A program made the position numbers and the translations under genes. A stretch of DNA of 64,000 bases, taken from assembly GCF_008711175.1 (NCBI RefSeq), contig NZ_VWNF01000011.1:588653-652652 (forward strand), written 5' to 3'. Position 1 is the stretch's first letter; each line of letters opens with the position of its first letter. The stretch comes from Nesterenkonia ebinurensis (lineage in GTDB: Bacteria > Actinomycetota > Actinomycetes > Actinomycetales > Micrococcaceae). The notes below the pieces were generated by a model. The model saw only the letters and a program-made list of their open reading frames with translations, was not told where the DNA came from and ran no database searches. Of this stretch, positions 33,897 to 42,423 are shown in pieces.

Positions 33897-35455
33897 GACG
33901 CACCAGAACCGACACGCGCACAGCAGTGGTCATCGGAGGAGGGTTCTCCGGCCTGGCCACCGCCGCCCTGCTAGCGCGCGAGGGGCTCAAGGTCACGCTG
34001 CTGGAAACCCATGAAACGGTAGGCGGACGCGCCGGTGAATGGCTCCACCGCGGATTCCGGTTCGAAACAGGCCCCTCCTGGTACCTGATGCCGGAGGTCT
34101 TCGAGCACTTCTTCAGCCACTTCGGGACATCTGCTGCTGAAGAGCTGGACCTGGTGAAGCTCGATCCCGGATACCGGGTCTTCTTCGAGTCCGAAGAAGC
34201 ACCTTTCGACCTTCCGGAGCGCCGGTCCTCCGAGGCTCTGGTGACTCTCGGCGCCGACGAGGACGCGCTGCAGACCTATCTGGCCTCTGCCGCCGAGACT
34301 TACCGGTTGGCTCTGGACAAGCTGCTTTACTCCACATTCTCCTCACCCCGGGCCTTCCTGCAGCCGGCTCTGCTCAGACGGCTCCCACAACTGCTGAGGC
34401 TGCTCACCGAGCCGCTGGACCGGTTCATCGCCCGGCATACCAGTGATGAGCGAGTCCAGAAGATTCTGGGCTATCCGGCGGTCTTCCTGGGTACCTCTCC
34501 CTCGGCTGCGCCCAGCATGTACCATCTGATGAGCCACCTGGACCTCACTCAGGGCGTTCTCCACCCACGGGGCGGATTCAGCTCTGTGGTGAAGGCGGTG
34601 GCTCGTATCGCCGAGCACGAGGGCGCCGTCCTGCGGACCGGCTGCCGGGCAGAGCGCATCACCGCATCGAGAGGAAGGGCCACAGGGGTGTGGGTCTCGG
34701 AAAGCGGCGGTCGCCGCGAGTTCGTCTCCGCCGACATCGTGGTCTCCACCGCCGACATGCACGTGACCGAGACTCAGCTGCTGGCACCGGAGCACCGCAG
34801 CCGCTCCGAGCGCGGCTGGAGGCGACGGGACCCCGGACCGAGCGCGGTGTTGGCCCTACTGGGCGTTCGAGGAGCACTTCCGGAGCTGGCCCACCATTCG
34901 CTCCTGTTCACCCATGACTGGCAGCGCGGCTTCGACGAGATCTCCGGCAGGCGGCCTGCGGGAGGGCCTCCGCGGTCACTTTATGTGTGCCGCCCCAGCG
35001 CCACCGACGAGGTCGCACCCCCGGGGCATGAGAGTCTCTTCCTGCTCGTCCCACTGGCCGCCGACACCTCCCTGGGGGCAGGCGGGAGGGATGGCCGCGG
35101 AGCCGCTGCAGTGGAGCGCGTGGTGGACGAATCGATCCAGCAGATCGCCGACTGGGCCGGGGTTCCGGATCTGGCCCAACGCGTTGTGGTCCGGCGCAGC
35201 ATCGGTCCTGCGGACTTCGAGCGGGACTACGGAGCGTGGCGAGGTGGGGCGCTCGGCCCTGCTCATACGCTGCGCCAGAGCGCTTTCCTCAGAGGGCCGA
35301 TCCGGTCTCCGAAGCTCAACGGGCTCTTCTACGCAGGGGCCACGACCAGGCCGGGGATCGGGGTGCCGATGTGCCTGATCAGCGCTGAGCTGGTGCTCAA
35401 AGCCCTGCGCCGGGACACTGACCCATCCCGTGTGGAGGATTCCTGTGCTGTCTGA
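33893..35455 (+). CDS. crtI: Phytoene desaturase
   Basis: This FAD enzyme carries out four desaturations of phytoene to lycopene at the membrane. It has 520 residues, the usual bacterial CrtI size. The Rossmann motif is VVIGGGFSGLATAALLAREG, followed by ETHETVGGRAGEW; the C-terminal block is GLFYAGATTRPGIGVPMCLISAELV, the CrtI signature. GTG at 33893 overlaps the crtB stop (GTGA). The next cyclase gene overlaps its end by 11 bp. Confidence 0.95.
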   Translation: MRRTRTDTRTAVVIGGGFSGLATAALLAREGLKVTLLETHETVGGRAGEWLHRGFRFETGPSWYLMPEVFEHFFSHFGTSAAEELDLVKLDPGYRVFFESEEAPFDLPERRSSEALVTLGADEDALQTYLASAAETYRLALDKLLYSTFSSPRAFLQPALLRRLPQLLRLLTEPLDRFIARHTSDERVQKILGYPAVFLGTSPSAAPSMYHLMSHLDLTQGVLHPRGGFSSVVKAVARIAEHEGAVLRTGCRAERITASRGRATGVWVSESGGRREFVSADIVVSTADMHVTETQLLAPEHRSRSERGWRRRDPGPSAVLALLGVRGALPELAHHSLLFTHDWQRGFDEISGRRPAGGPPRSLYVCRPSATDEVAPPGHESLFLLVPLAADTSLGAGGRDGRGAAAVERVVDESIQQIADWAGVPDLAQRVVVRRSIGPADFERDYGAWRGGALGPAHTLRQSAFLRGPIRSPKLNGLFYAGATTRPGIGVPMCLISAELVLKALRRDTDPSRVEDSCAV

Positions 35456-35783
35456 TCCGACCAGCTTCCTCTACCTGGGCTCACTGCTGATCTCCACCGG
35501 GTGCATGCTGCTGCTCGACTGGCGGTTCCGACTGTTCGTCTTCCGCGCACCGGTGCGCGCCGGCCTGGTGCTGGTGGCGGGCACAGCGTTCTTCCTGCTC
35601 TGGGATCTGGCGGGCATCGCGCTGGGGATCTTCCTGCACGGACCGGGACCGTATATGACCGGCATCATGCTCGCACCGGAGCTTCCCCTGGAGGAGCTGT
35701 TCTTCCTGCTGTTCCTGTGCCACCTGACCATGGTGCTGGTACTGGGCGCCCAGCGGCTGCTGGAGAGCGGGGGAAGTACATGA
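35445..35783 (+). CDS. crtYe: C50 carotenoid cyclase subunit (CrtYe/CrtYg type)
   Basis: This small membrane protein of 112 residues has three hydrophobic helices and the heterodimeric lycopene cyclase motif PLEELFFLLFL (PxEE). The subunit pairs with the next gene product to cyclise C50 ends, giving epsilon rings (decaprenoxanthin, YeYf) or gamma rings (sarcinaxanthin, YgYh); which type cannot be read here. GTG at 35445 is chosen because GGAGG sits 6-7 bases upstream. Confidence 0.88.
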   Translation: MLSDPTSFLYLGSLLISTGCMLLLDWRFRLFVFRAPVRAGLVLVAGTAFFLLWDLAGIALGIFLHGPGPYMTGIMLAPELPLEELFFLLFLCHLTMVLVLGAQRLLESGGST

Positions 35784-36121
35784 CCTATCTTGTGCTCTCC
35801 GGTGTGTTCCTGGGTGCGGCTGCGCTGGTCGCCCTCTGGGCGGTCGCCGTGCACCGCCGCAGCGGCACCACCGCAACACACAGCACCCCTGCACCGTTCA
35901 CCTGGGGCGCGCTGTGCGCCGCCGCACTCGTCCTGCTGGTGCTGACCGCGGTTTTCGACAACCTCATGATTGCGGCCGGCCTGTTCACCTATGCCGATGA
36001 GCGGATCTCCGGGCTCCGGCTGGGCCTGGCCCCGATCGAGGACTTCAGCTACCCGGTGGCAGCAGTGGTGCTGCTTCCCGCGCTGTGGACCCTCTTCGGG
36101 CGGGTCCACAGGAGAGAATGA
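35780..36121 (+). CDS. crtYf: C50 carotenoid cyclase subunit (CrtYf/CrtYh type)
   Basis: This protein of 113 residues has three hydrophobic segments and the motif APIEDFSYPVAAV, the second half of the split lycopene cyclase. ATG at 35780 overlaps the stop of crtYe (ATGA), as expected for two subunits made in equal amount. The ring type (epsilon or gamma) is undetermined. The crtEb-like gene follows after 3 bp. Confidence 0.88.
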   Translation: MTYLVLSGVFLGAAALVALWAVAVHRRSGTTATHSTPAPFTWGALCAAALVLLVLTAVFDNLMIAAGLFTYADERISGLRLGLAPIEDFSYPVAAVVLLPALWTLFGRVHRRE

Positions 36122-36124
36122 GCG

Positions 36125-36982
36125 ATGATCGGCCATCTGCTCCGCTCCTCCCGGCCATTGAGCTGGATCAATACCGCCTACCCTTTCGCGGCCGCCTATC
36201 TGCTCACCGGCGGAGGGGTCGACGCCGCCCTGGTGCTCGGCACGCTGTTCTTCCTGATTCCCTATAATCTCGCGCTCTACGGGATCAACGATGTCTTCGA
36301 CTACGCCTCCGACGCAGCCAATCCTCGCAAGGGCGGCGCCGAGGGCGCTCTGCTGCCACCGCGCCTGCACACCGCAACACTGCTGGCCTGCGCGGTGGTC
36401 TGCTTTCCGTTCGTGCTCCTGCTGGCGGCCCTTGGCTCCTGGCCATCCTGGATCGCCCTGGCAGTCAGCCTCGCTGCCCTGCTGGCCTACTCCGCACCTC
36501 AACTGCGCTTCAAGGAGGTTCCGCTGCTGGACTCTTTGACCTCCAGCCTGCACTTCGTCAGCCCTGCCGTCTACGCGATGGTTCTGGCCGGCGCTGACTT
36601 CAGCCTCCCCGCCGCATGCGCACTAGGCGGATTCCTGCTGTGGGGAATGGCCAGCCACGCTTTCGGCGCGGTGCAGGACATCGGCCCCGACCGGCAGGCC
36701 GGGATCAGCTCTGTCGCCACTGCACTCGGGGCAAAGACCACGGTCAGGCTCGCCCTGGCTCTGTGGACTGCAGCGGGCCTCCTGGTGACAGGCGCAGGCT
36801 GGCCGGCAGCGCTGGCCGGGCTGCTGGCGCTGCCCTATCTTGCCGCGGCGGCACCGTACAGGAATCTGGCCGAGCAGGACTCAGCTCAGGCCCACGGCGG
36901 CTGGCGTCATTTCCTCTGGATCAACTACGCGGCGGGAGCCGCGCTGACCGTCCTGCTGATCTTCATAACCCTGCCCGACTGA
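36125..36982 (+). CDS. crtEb: Lycopene elongase (UbiA-type prenyltransferase)
   Basis: The enzyme adds two C5 units from dimethylallyl diphosphate to lycopene, giving the C50 chain. This membrane protein of 285 residues has two Asp motifs: NDVFDYASDAANPRKGG (first) and QDIGPDRQAG (second), and about eight helices. With the two cyclase subunits it defines a C50 carotenoid pathway. It is followed after 71 bp by the ferrochelatase gene on the same strand. Confidence 0.93.
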   Translation: MIGHLLRSSRPLSWINTAYPFAAAYLLTGGGVDAALVLGTLFFLIPYNLALYGINDVFDYASDAANPRKGGAEGALLPPRLHTATLLACAVVCFPFVLLLAALGSWPSWIALAVSLAALLAYSAPQLRFKEVPLLDSLTSSLHFVSPAVYAMVLAGADFSLPAACALGGFLLWGMASHAFGAVQDIGPDRQAGISSVATALGAKTTVRLALALWTAAGLLVTGAGWPAALAGLLALPYLAAAAPYRNLAEQDSAQAHGGWRHFLWINYAAGAALTVLLIFITLPD

Positions 36983-37053
36983 CCAGGCCGCCTACCCAAC
37001 CGGACTCCATACCTACCACCGCATCACACACCACTGAGGAAAGGAAACCGAGT

Positions 37054-38244
37054 ATGACCGAGACCCACCCAGATACCGCTGAGGTTCCGCACGCCAATGA
37101 CGCCTCAGCGGCTGGGCATCCGCATTCGCTGCGCCCGCAGGAGTACGATGCCATTCTGCTGGCCAGTTTCGGGGGCCCTGAGGGGCAGGAGGATGTGATC
37201 CCTTTCCTGCGCAACGTCACCCGTGGTCGGGGAATCCCCGATGCGAGGCTGGAAGAGGTCGCCCAGCACTACCGGCATTTCGGAGGTGTGAGTCCCATCA
37301 ACGAGCACAACCGTCAGCTGCGCGAAGCCCTGGTGCAGGAGCTTCACAGCAGAGGGATGACCCTGCCGGTCTACTGGGGGAATCGCAACTGGGACCCCTA
37401 TATGGAGGATGCTGTGCAGGAGGCCGCTGCCAACGGGCATAATCGCCTGCTTGCGGTGGCCACCAGTGCGTACAGTTCGTACTCCAGCTGCCGCCAGTAC
37501 CGTGAGGACTTTGCCAGGGCGCTGATCAATACTGGCCTGGCCGGCGTGGTGCGCATCGACAAGGTGCGCCAGTTCTTCGACGCTCCGGGGTTCGTGCAGC
37601 CTTTCGCCGAGGGCCTGGCAGCGGCCTTGCGGGAGTTCGCCGCAGAGGGGTTCGCTCCCGAAGAGATCCGTGTGCTGTTCTGCACCCACAGCATCCCCAC
37701 CGCGGATGCGGAGCGTTCAGGCCCTGGTGACCAGCACTTCGGAGAGGGCGGTGCCTATGCGGCCCAGCATCTGGCCGTGGGGGCAAAGATCATGGAGCAG
37801 CTGGCGGCGGAGTCGGCGGCCCAGCCCGGCACAGCATGGGAGCTGGTCTACCAGTCCCGGTCGGGTCCGCCCACTCAGCCGTGGCTGGAACCCGATGTGT
37901 GCGATTCGATCGCGGAGCTTCCAGACCAGGGAGTCAAGGCGGTCGCCCTTGTTCCGCTGGGATTCCTCAGCGATCATATGGAGGTGCTGTGGGATCTGGA
38001 CAATGAGGCGATGGAAGCAGCCGAGGAGGCCGGCCTGAGAGCTGCACGAACCCCCACCCCAGGTATCCACCCGACTTTCGTCGCTGGTCTGGTAGACCTG
38101 ATCCAGGAGCGTATCCAGGCCGTTGTCGCCCAGGAGCGCCCGCGCCTGACCCGGTTGGGTCCCTGGTACGACGTCTGCCGGCCTGGCTGCTGCGAGAACG
38201 TTCGGCTGGGCTTCCGTCCCGCCGCCGCGGGGGTGGCTCCCTAA
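37054..38244 (+). CDS. hemH: Ferrochelatase (coproporphyrin type expected)
   Basis: The enzyme inserts iron into the porphyrin; in actinobacteria the substrate is normally coproporphyrin III (CpfC). From ATG 37054, after GAGGAAAGGAAA, it has 396 residues. ILLASFGGPEGQEDVIPFL is the N-terminal block, FGGVSPINEHNRQLR and LFCTHSIPTAD (catalytic His region) follow. Cys at about 146 and three C-terminal Cys in DVCRPGCCENVR fit the [2Fe-2S] cluster known in actinobacterial ferrochelatases. Its place directly behind carotenoid genes is unusual and suggests joint expression. The earlier part of the same frame overlaps crtEb and is not coding. Confidence 0.92.
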   Translation: MTETHPDTAEVPHANDASAAGHPHSLRPQEYDAILLASFGGPEGQEDVIPFLRNVTRGRGIPDARLEEVAQHYRHFGGVSPINEHNRQLREALVQELHSRGMTLPVYWGNRNWDPYMEDAVQEAAANGHNRLLAVATSAYSSYSSCRQYREDFARALINTGLAGVVRIDKVRQFFDAPGFVQPFAEGLAAALREFAAEGFAPEEIRVLFCTHSIPTADAERSGPGDQHFGEGGAYAAQHLAVGAKIMEQLAAESAAQPGTAWELVYQSRSGPPTQPWLEPDVCDSIAELPDQGVKAVALVPLGFLSDHMEVLWDLDNEAMEAAEEAGLRAARTPTPGIHPTFVAGLVDLIQERIQAVVAQERPRLTRLGPWYDVCRPGCCENVRLGFRPAAAGVAP

Positions 38245-38246
38245 GG

Positions 38247-38693
38247 ATGAGACTCTGGTCGCTGCACCCTTCTGTCCTGGACCGGCAGGGCTTGGTCGCC
38301 TGCTGGCGAGAGGCGCTGCTGGCCCAGGCGGTGCTGCTCGGACGCACCCGCGGATACACCCGGCATCCCCAGCTTGAGAGGTTTCAGGCGCATCCGGAAC
38401 CGGCGGCCGCCATCGCCTCCTACCTCAGCACCCTGCACCAGGAGAGCCTCAGTCGCGGCTACCGGTTCGACGCCGGCCGCATCGCCGACGCTGTGCCGCG
38501 GGAAGAGAGTGGGCTGATGCAGATCGAGGTGACCACCGGGCAGCTCGAGTTCGAGTGGAAGCATCTGCAGGCCAAACTCGCGGAGCGTTCCCCGCAGCTG
38601 CACGCAGGCGCTTCCGCACCGGAGCAGCCTGTACCGGTACACCCGCTGTTCAGGCCCGTGCCTGGCGCCGTGGAGGCCTGGGAACGGCCCTAA
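38247..38693 (+). CDS. Pyrimidine-dimer DNA glycosylase family protein (T4 endonuclease V-like)
   Basis: The protein has 148 residues and starts MRLWSLHPSVLDRQGLVACWREALLAQ, typical of the Pyr_excise family. TRGYTRHPQLERFQAHPEP follows. Members nick DNA at UV-induced pyrimidine dimers or are uncharacterised relatives. The start is 2 bp after the ferrochelatase stop, so the two are one transcript. Coupling with a photoprotective pigment operon makes a UV-defence role plausible. Its end overlaps the convergent MMPL gene by 4 bp. Confidence 0.8.
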   Translation: MRLWSLHPSVLDRQGLVACWREALLAQAVLLGRTRGYTRHPQLERFQAHPEPAAAIASYLSTLHQESLSRGYRFDAGRIADAVPREESGLMQIEVTTGQLEFEWKHLQAKLAERSPQLHAGASAPEQPVPVHPLFRPVPGAVEAWERP

Positions 38694-40846
38694 GGCTCGG
38701 CGCCTTCGGCAGTCTTTGGGCGTTGACCAACTTGAGAGGGCCACCAGAACCTTCTGCCCAGGTCGACCCCTATCGCCGGGACCTGCAGGGTGCGGACCAC
38801 AAAGGTATCGATCAGCACCCCGACCGCCACCAGGAACGCCAGCTGGACCATGAACATCAGCGGAAGTACGGCCAGGGCGGCGAAGGTGGCCGCCAGCACT
38901 ATCCCTGCGCTGGTGATGACTCCCCCGGTGACCACCAGGGAGTGCAGGAGACCTTCTCCTGCACCGCGGGCAGGGGTCTCCTCACGTGCCCGGGTGGCCA
39001 GGAAGATGTTGTAGTCCACCCCCAGGGCGGTGAGGAACACAAAGCCGAACAGCGGTACGGTCGGGTCAGCCCCCGGGAACTGGAAGAGGTGGTTGAAGAC
39101 CAGTGCCGAGATCCCCAGCGCCGCCAGAAAGGACACCACGGTGGTGACCAGCAGCACCAGCGGGGCGGTGAGCGCGCGCAGCAGCACGACGAGGAAGACC
39201 AGGATCACCGCCAGGATCAGGGGAATGATCGTCATCAGGTCCCGCTGAGCGGTCTGGTTGGTGTCCAGCTGGATGGCAGAGGTCCCGCCCACCAGTGTCT
39301 CTGCCTCCAGTTCGGCCAGCTGCTGCCGGAGTTCGAGCACTGTGCTCTCCGCAGCCAGGGAGTCCGCCGCGTCGGTGAGTGTGGCCGACAGCTGCACATA
39401 GCCCTCCGCCTCTGCTGCCTCCTGAAGCGACTGGGCGGGAGACCCGTCCTCCGAGACCGCATAGACGCTGCCGACGCCGTCGAGGCCGTCTACGATCTCC
39501 AAAGCCTGTTCGGTCTCCTCCGCTGGGACATAGACCGACGCCGGCGCACCGGATCCGGCGTCGAAGTGCCGTTCCAGCATCTCTTGGCCGGCTTTCACAT
39601 CCGTTTCGCCCAGCACCAGGTCAGACTGCGCGACCCCCTCAGCTTTCAGACCGAGCACCCCTGCGGAGCAGATCAGCAGCAGTGCGGTAACCACCATCCA
39701 GATCGGCCGTGGGCTGCGGCGCACCTTGGCTGCCACAGCTGGCCAGAGACCGGCACGTTCACGGCTGATCCGCCGCTGGCGCCTACCCTGCTCAGCGGCG
39801 GGGACCCGGCTGACTGCTCGGGGAATCTTCGGCCAGAAAGCCGGCCGGCCCAGCAGCGCGAGCATTGCAGGCAGAAAGGTCAGAGTGGTGATCATGGCGA
39901 AGACGATCCCGGTACTGGCCACCGGGCCCAGGGCGCGGTTGGAGTTCAGGTCGGAGACCAGCAGGCACAGCAGCGCCACCGCCACGGTGCCGCCGGAGGC
40001 CAGGATCGGCGGCAGCGAGCGCCGCCAGGCAAGCCAGAGCGCGGAGAACCGGTCCTCCTGATTCAGCAGTTCCTCGCGGTAGCGGGCCACCAGCAGCAGG
40101 GAGTAGTTGGTGGCGGCCCCGATCACCAGGATGGACAGAATCCCTTGCGCCTGGCCGTTGAGCTGGATCCAGTCCATGCGCGCCATCTGGAAGACGACGA
40201 TGATGGAGGCGCAGAGCGCACCCACCGAGGAGAGCAGCACCAGCAACGGCAGCAGCACCGATCGGTACACCAGGACCAGGATGATGAAGACGGTGACCAC
40301 TGCAACGATCAGCAGCAGTCCGTCGATGCCTGCGAATGCTTCGGAGAAGTCGTCCGAGAGCGCGGCCGGCCCGGTCACATGAGCTGTCCATTCGGCTTCG
40401 GGAAGTTGCTGGTCCACAGTGGTGCGCAGACCGCCGACTGCTCCCTCTTCGACCGCCTGCTCCTGAAGCAGGACCAGTATCTGCACTGCCGCACCGTCCT
40501 CGGAGACCTGCGGCGGCAGCGCCTGGAGGACCCCGTCGAGTCCAGCGATCACCTCCACGGTGTCTTCCAGTGCGCTCATCTGCTGTTCGCCGATCTCGCC
40601 TGCGGAGGCTTCTGCGATGACCGTGGCGGGGACGGCGTCGTCGTCGGAGAACTGGCGTCCCAGCTCCAGCGCCCGGGTCGACTCTGCCTCAGCGGGGAGG
40701 AAGGTGACCTGTTCGTTGGAGACGACCTCTGAGAGCTTGCCGAAAGTCTGTCCGCCCACAGCGGTCAGTCCCAGCCAGATCAGCACTCCCAGGGCCGGGA
40801 TCAGGATGCGGAGCCAGCTGAATGTCCTGCCGTATTTGCCTCTCAA
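38690..40846 (-). CDS. MMPL-family RND transporter
   Basis: This membrane protein of 718 residues has the double RND layout: one N-terminal helix, a large extracytoplasmic loop (about 30-180), five or six helices with ATNYSLLLVARYREEL, a second loop, then a second helix set with GVDYNIFLATRAREE. The two sequences correspond to the 'G-(D/T)-Y' proton-relay helices. MMPL genes occur inside the Corynebacterium crt operon, so a role in carotenoid or lipid export is plausible; here it faces the operon. TTG at 40846 is the only reasonable start. Confidence 0.88.
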   Translation of the reverse strand: MRGKYGRTFSWLRILIPALGVLIWLGLTAVGGQTFGKLSEVVSNEQVTFLPAEAESTRALELGRQFSDDDAVPATVIAEASAGEIGEQQMSALEDTVEVIAGLDGVLQALPPQVSEDGAAVQILVLLQEQAVEEGAVGGLRTTVDQQLPEAEWTAHVTGPAALSDDFSEAFAGIDGLLLIVAVVTVFIILVLVYRSVLLPLLVLLSSVGALCASIIVVFQMARMDWIQLNGQAQGILSILVIGAATNYSLLLVARYREELLNQEDRFSALWLAWRRSLPPILASGGTVAVALLCLLVSDLNSNRALGPVASTGIVFAMITTLTFLPAMLALLGRPAFWPKIPRAVSRVPAAEQGRRQRRISRERAGLWPAVAAKVRRSPRPIWMVVTALLLICSAGVLGLKAEGVAQSDLVLGETDVKAGQEMLERHFDAGSGAPASVYVPAEETEQALEIVDGLDGVGSVYAVSEDGSPAQSLQEAAEAEGYVQLSATLTDAADSLAAESTVLELRQQLAELEAETLVGGTSAIQLDTNQTAQRDLMTIIPLILAVILVFLVVLLRALTAPLVLLVTTVVSFLAALGISALVFNHLFQFPGADPTVPLFGFVFLTALGVDYNIFLATRAREETPARGAGEGLLHSLVVTGGVITSAGIVLAATFAALAVLPLMFMVQLAFLVAVGVLIDTFVVRTLQVPAIGVDLGRRFWWPSQVGQRPKTAEGAEP

Positions 40847-40891
40847 TGTCGTGTGCCGCTCGGTGCCGAACGATTCATGCGCCCGAAGCGG

Positions 40892-41698
40892 CTATACCAG
40901 CTGAACACGCTCAGCGTGGTTCTCGTCAGGGAGCTGCTCTGCGACTGCGGTCACCTCGATGCTGTTCAGGGTTTGCTTCCCTTCTGCTGAGGTCATAAAG
41001 GCAGTGTCCGCCGCATCACGGCCGGTCGCGATGCGGACCATTGACTTCCTCGGCGCCAGACGCGTGGCGTCCACCACATGCCAGCTTCCTTCTGCGTACG
41101 CCTCCACCACGGCATGGAAGTCCATGGGGGAAAGCCCTGGTGCGTAGACTGCGGCCAGACGGGCCGGCACATCCAGTGCCCGAAGCAGGGCGATCACCAG
41201 GTGGGCATAGTCCCGGCAGACTCCCTCGCGGGCGAGCAGAGTCTCAACAGCGCCATCGGTGGGATCGCTGGAGCCTGGCACGTAGAACAGCTGCGAATGG
41301 ACCCAGGATTCGACGGCATCAATCGCGGCCAGTCCACTCAGGCCCTGGAACTCGTAGTGCGCTGTAGGAGCCAGCTCATCGGATTGGCAGTAGCGGCTCG
41401 GCCTGCGGTACCGCACCAGGTCTGCTGGATCGACCGGACCGGGTTCGGTCTTGCCTGAGACAGTTGCCCGGTAGTCGACAGTCAGCTGGCCGGTAGGTGC
41501 GGAAACGCAGTGCATGCGGGTTCCGTGGAGGTCCTGGAGCTCAGAGACCTCGAGGGCGACGCTGCTGTGGGACACGGTCAGTGTTTCGTCGACCAGACGG
41601 TCGGCTGCAGAGCCCGTCAGGGCCGCTGAGACTATGAAGACAAAATCAGCAGCGTCCTCAACGGTGATGTCTAGGTGCGCCCTGATCGATCTTTGCAT
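40892..41698 (-). CDS. Transglutaminase-like cysteine protease domain protein
   Basis: The protein has 268 residues. The transglutaminase-core triad is visible: Cys in REGVCRDYAHL, His in MDFHAVVEAY and Asp in HVVDATRL. The N-terminal part is a beta-rich domain common in bacterial transglutaminase-like proteins. It has no signal peptide. It lies 45 bp upstream of the MMPL gene on the same strand, so both are probably co-transcribed. Its substrate is unknown. The 243-bp region upstream (41699-41941) shows no gene. Confidence 0.87.
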   Translation of the reverse strand: MQRSIRAHLDITVEDAADFVFIVSAALTGSAADRLVDETLTVSHSSVALEVSELQDLHGTRMHCVSAPTGQLTVDYRATVSGKTEPGPVDPADLVRYRRPSRYCQSDELAPTAHYEFQGLSGLAAIDAVESWVHSQLFYVPGSSDPTDGAVETLLAREGVCRDYAHLVIALLRALDVPARLAAVYAPGLSPMDFHAVVEAYAEGSWHVVDATRLAPRKSMVRIATGRDAADTAFMTSAEGKQTLNSIEVTAVAEQLPDENHAERVQLV

Positions 41699-41941
41699 GC
41701 ACCTACGTTGTCACAGTCTCCCAGTGCGAGCAATCCATTATCAGCACAAGTTCTCTGCCATCCTCGCGCAGCGGCCATGACCGCGGCAGCTTAGGGCAGA
41801 TATGCCCATGCTGAGGATGCCATAGGCGCATACCACAGCGGCAGCGGCTGAGGATCTCGGACGGTCTCCTGACCCCGTGGCCAATCGAGTGCCTGAACCT
41901 GGCGGATATTGGGTCCAGCGCGCTGCATCCCCGCAGACAGA

Positions 41942-42349
41942 TCAACCGCCGGTGTATGAGTCTGCGTATTCGGCACTGGCCGGGATCGGCTGGATAACAT
42001 CAAGCAGAACCCCGTCTGGTGCAGCGACGATGAAGTGCCGCTGACCAAAATCTTCGTCACGCAGAGTCAGGACCGGCTCCAATCCGGCCTCGCCGGTCAG
42101 ACGGTGGTGGACCGCGTCAACGTCGTCGACTTCGAGGTTCACGATCACTCCGCGGGGTAGCGCCCGGTATCCCTCCGGTACCGTAGCGTGATCATGAGCC
42201 AGGATTGCCAGCTCGAACACGCCCAGGCGCAAGCTGACATACCAGTCGGTCTCGTAGACAGCCTCGAAGCCGAGCGCCTTCTGGTAGAAGGCCGCAGCGG
42301 TCTCGACATCACGTGACATGAGGACCGGATAGAAGCTGGTGACAGACAT
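41942..42349 (-). CDS. VOC-superfamily (glyoxalase/bleomycin-resistance fold) protein
   Basis: The protein has 135 residues from ATG 42349, in two beta-alpha-beta-beta-beta modules. [29 protein letters not shown] opens the first, and [15 protein letters not shown] and [18 protein letters not shown] form the second. Such proteins bind metals and either isomerise small molecules or sequester drugs. It is divergent from a TetR regulator with two palindromes between them, so it is the likely regulated target. Confidence 0.85.
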   Translation of the reverse strand: MSVTSFYPVLMSRDVETAAAFYQKALGFEAVYETDWYVSLRLGVFELAILAHDHATVPEGYRALPRGVIVNLEVDDVDAVHHRLTGEAGLEPVLTLRDEDFGQRHFIVAAPDGVLLDVIQPIPASAEYADSYTGG

Positions 42350-42364
42350 TGACCTCTCCTTTAC

Positions 42365-42407
42365 ATACACTGTGTATCTAACAAGAGCAGAATACATACT
42401 TTATGTA
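42365..42407. promoter_or_regulatory. Two TetR operator palindromes
   Basis: ATACAC-T-GTGTAT (42365-42377) and TACATA-CTT-TATGTA (42393-42407) are perfect dyads centred 29 bp apart, between the VOC gene and the TetR gene. They share the half-site TACA(T/C)A. Confidence 0.7.
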
Positions 42408-42423
42408 CGTAAAGGAAGTGCTT

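Noticed and set aside
32371..36982. A crtE (GGPP synthase) gene in the carotenoid cluster
   Set aside because: All coding space is taken by idi, crtB, crtI, crtYe, crtYf and crtEb; no polyprenyl synthase DDxxD pair of that family is present.
38555..40732. Very long open frame opposite the MMPL gene
   Set aside because: Composition is His/Gln/Arg-rich with no helices or motifs; the MMPL protein has proper membrane segments.
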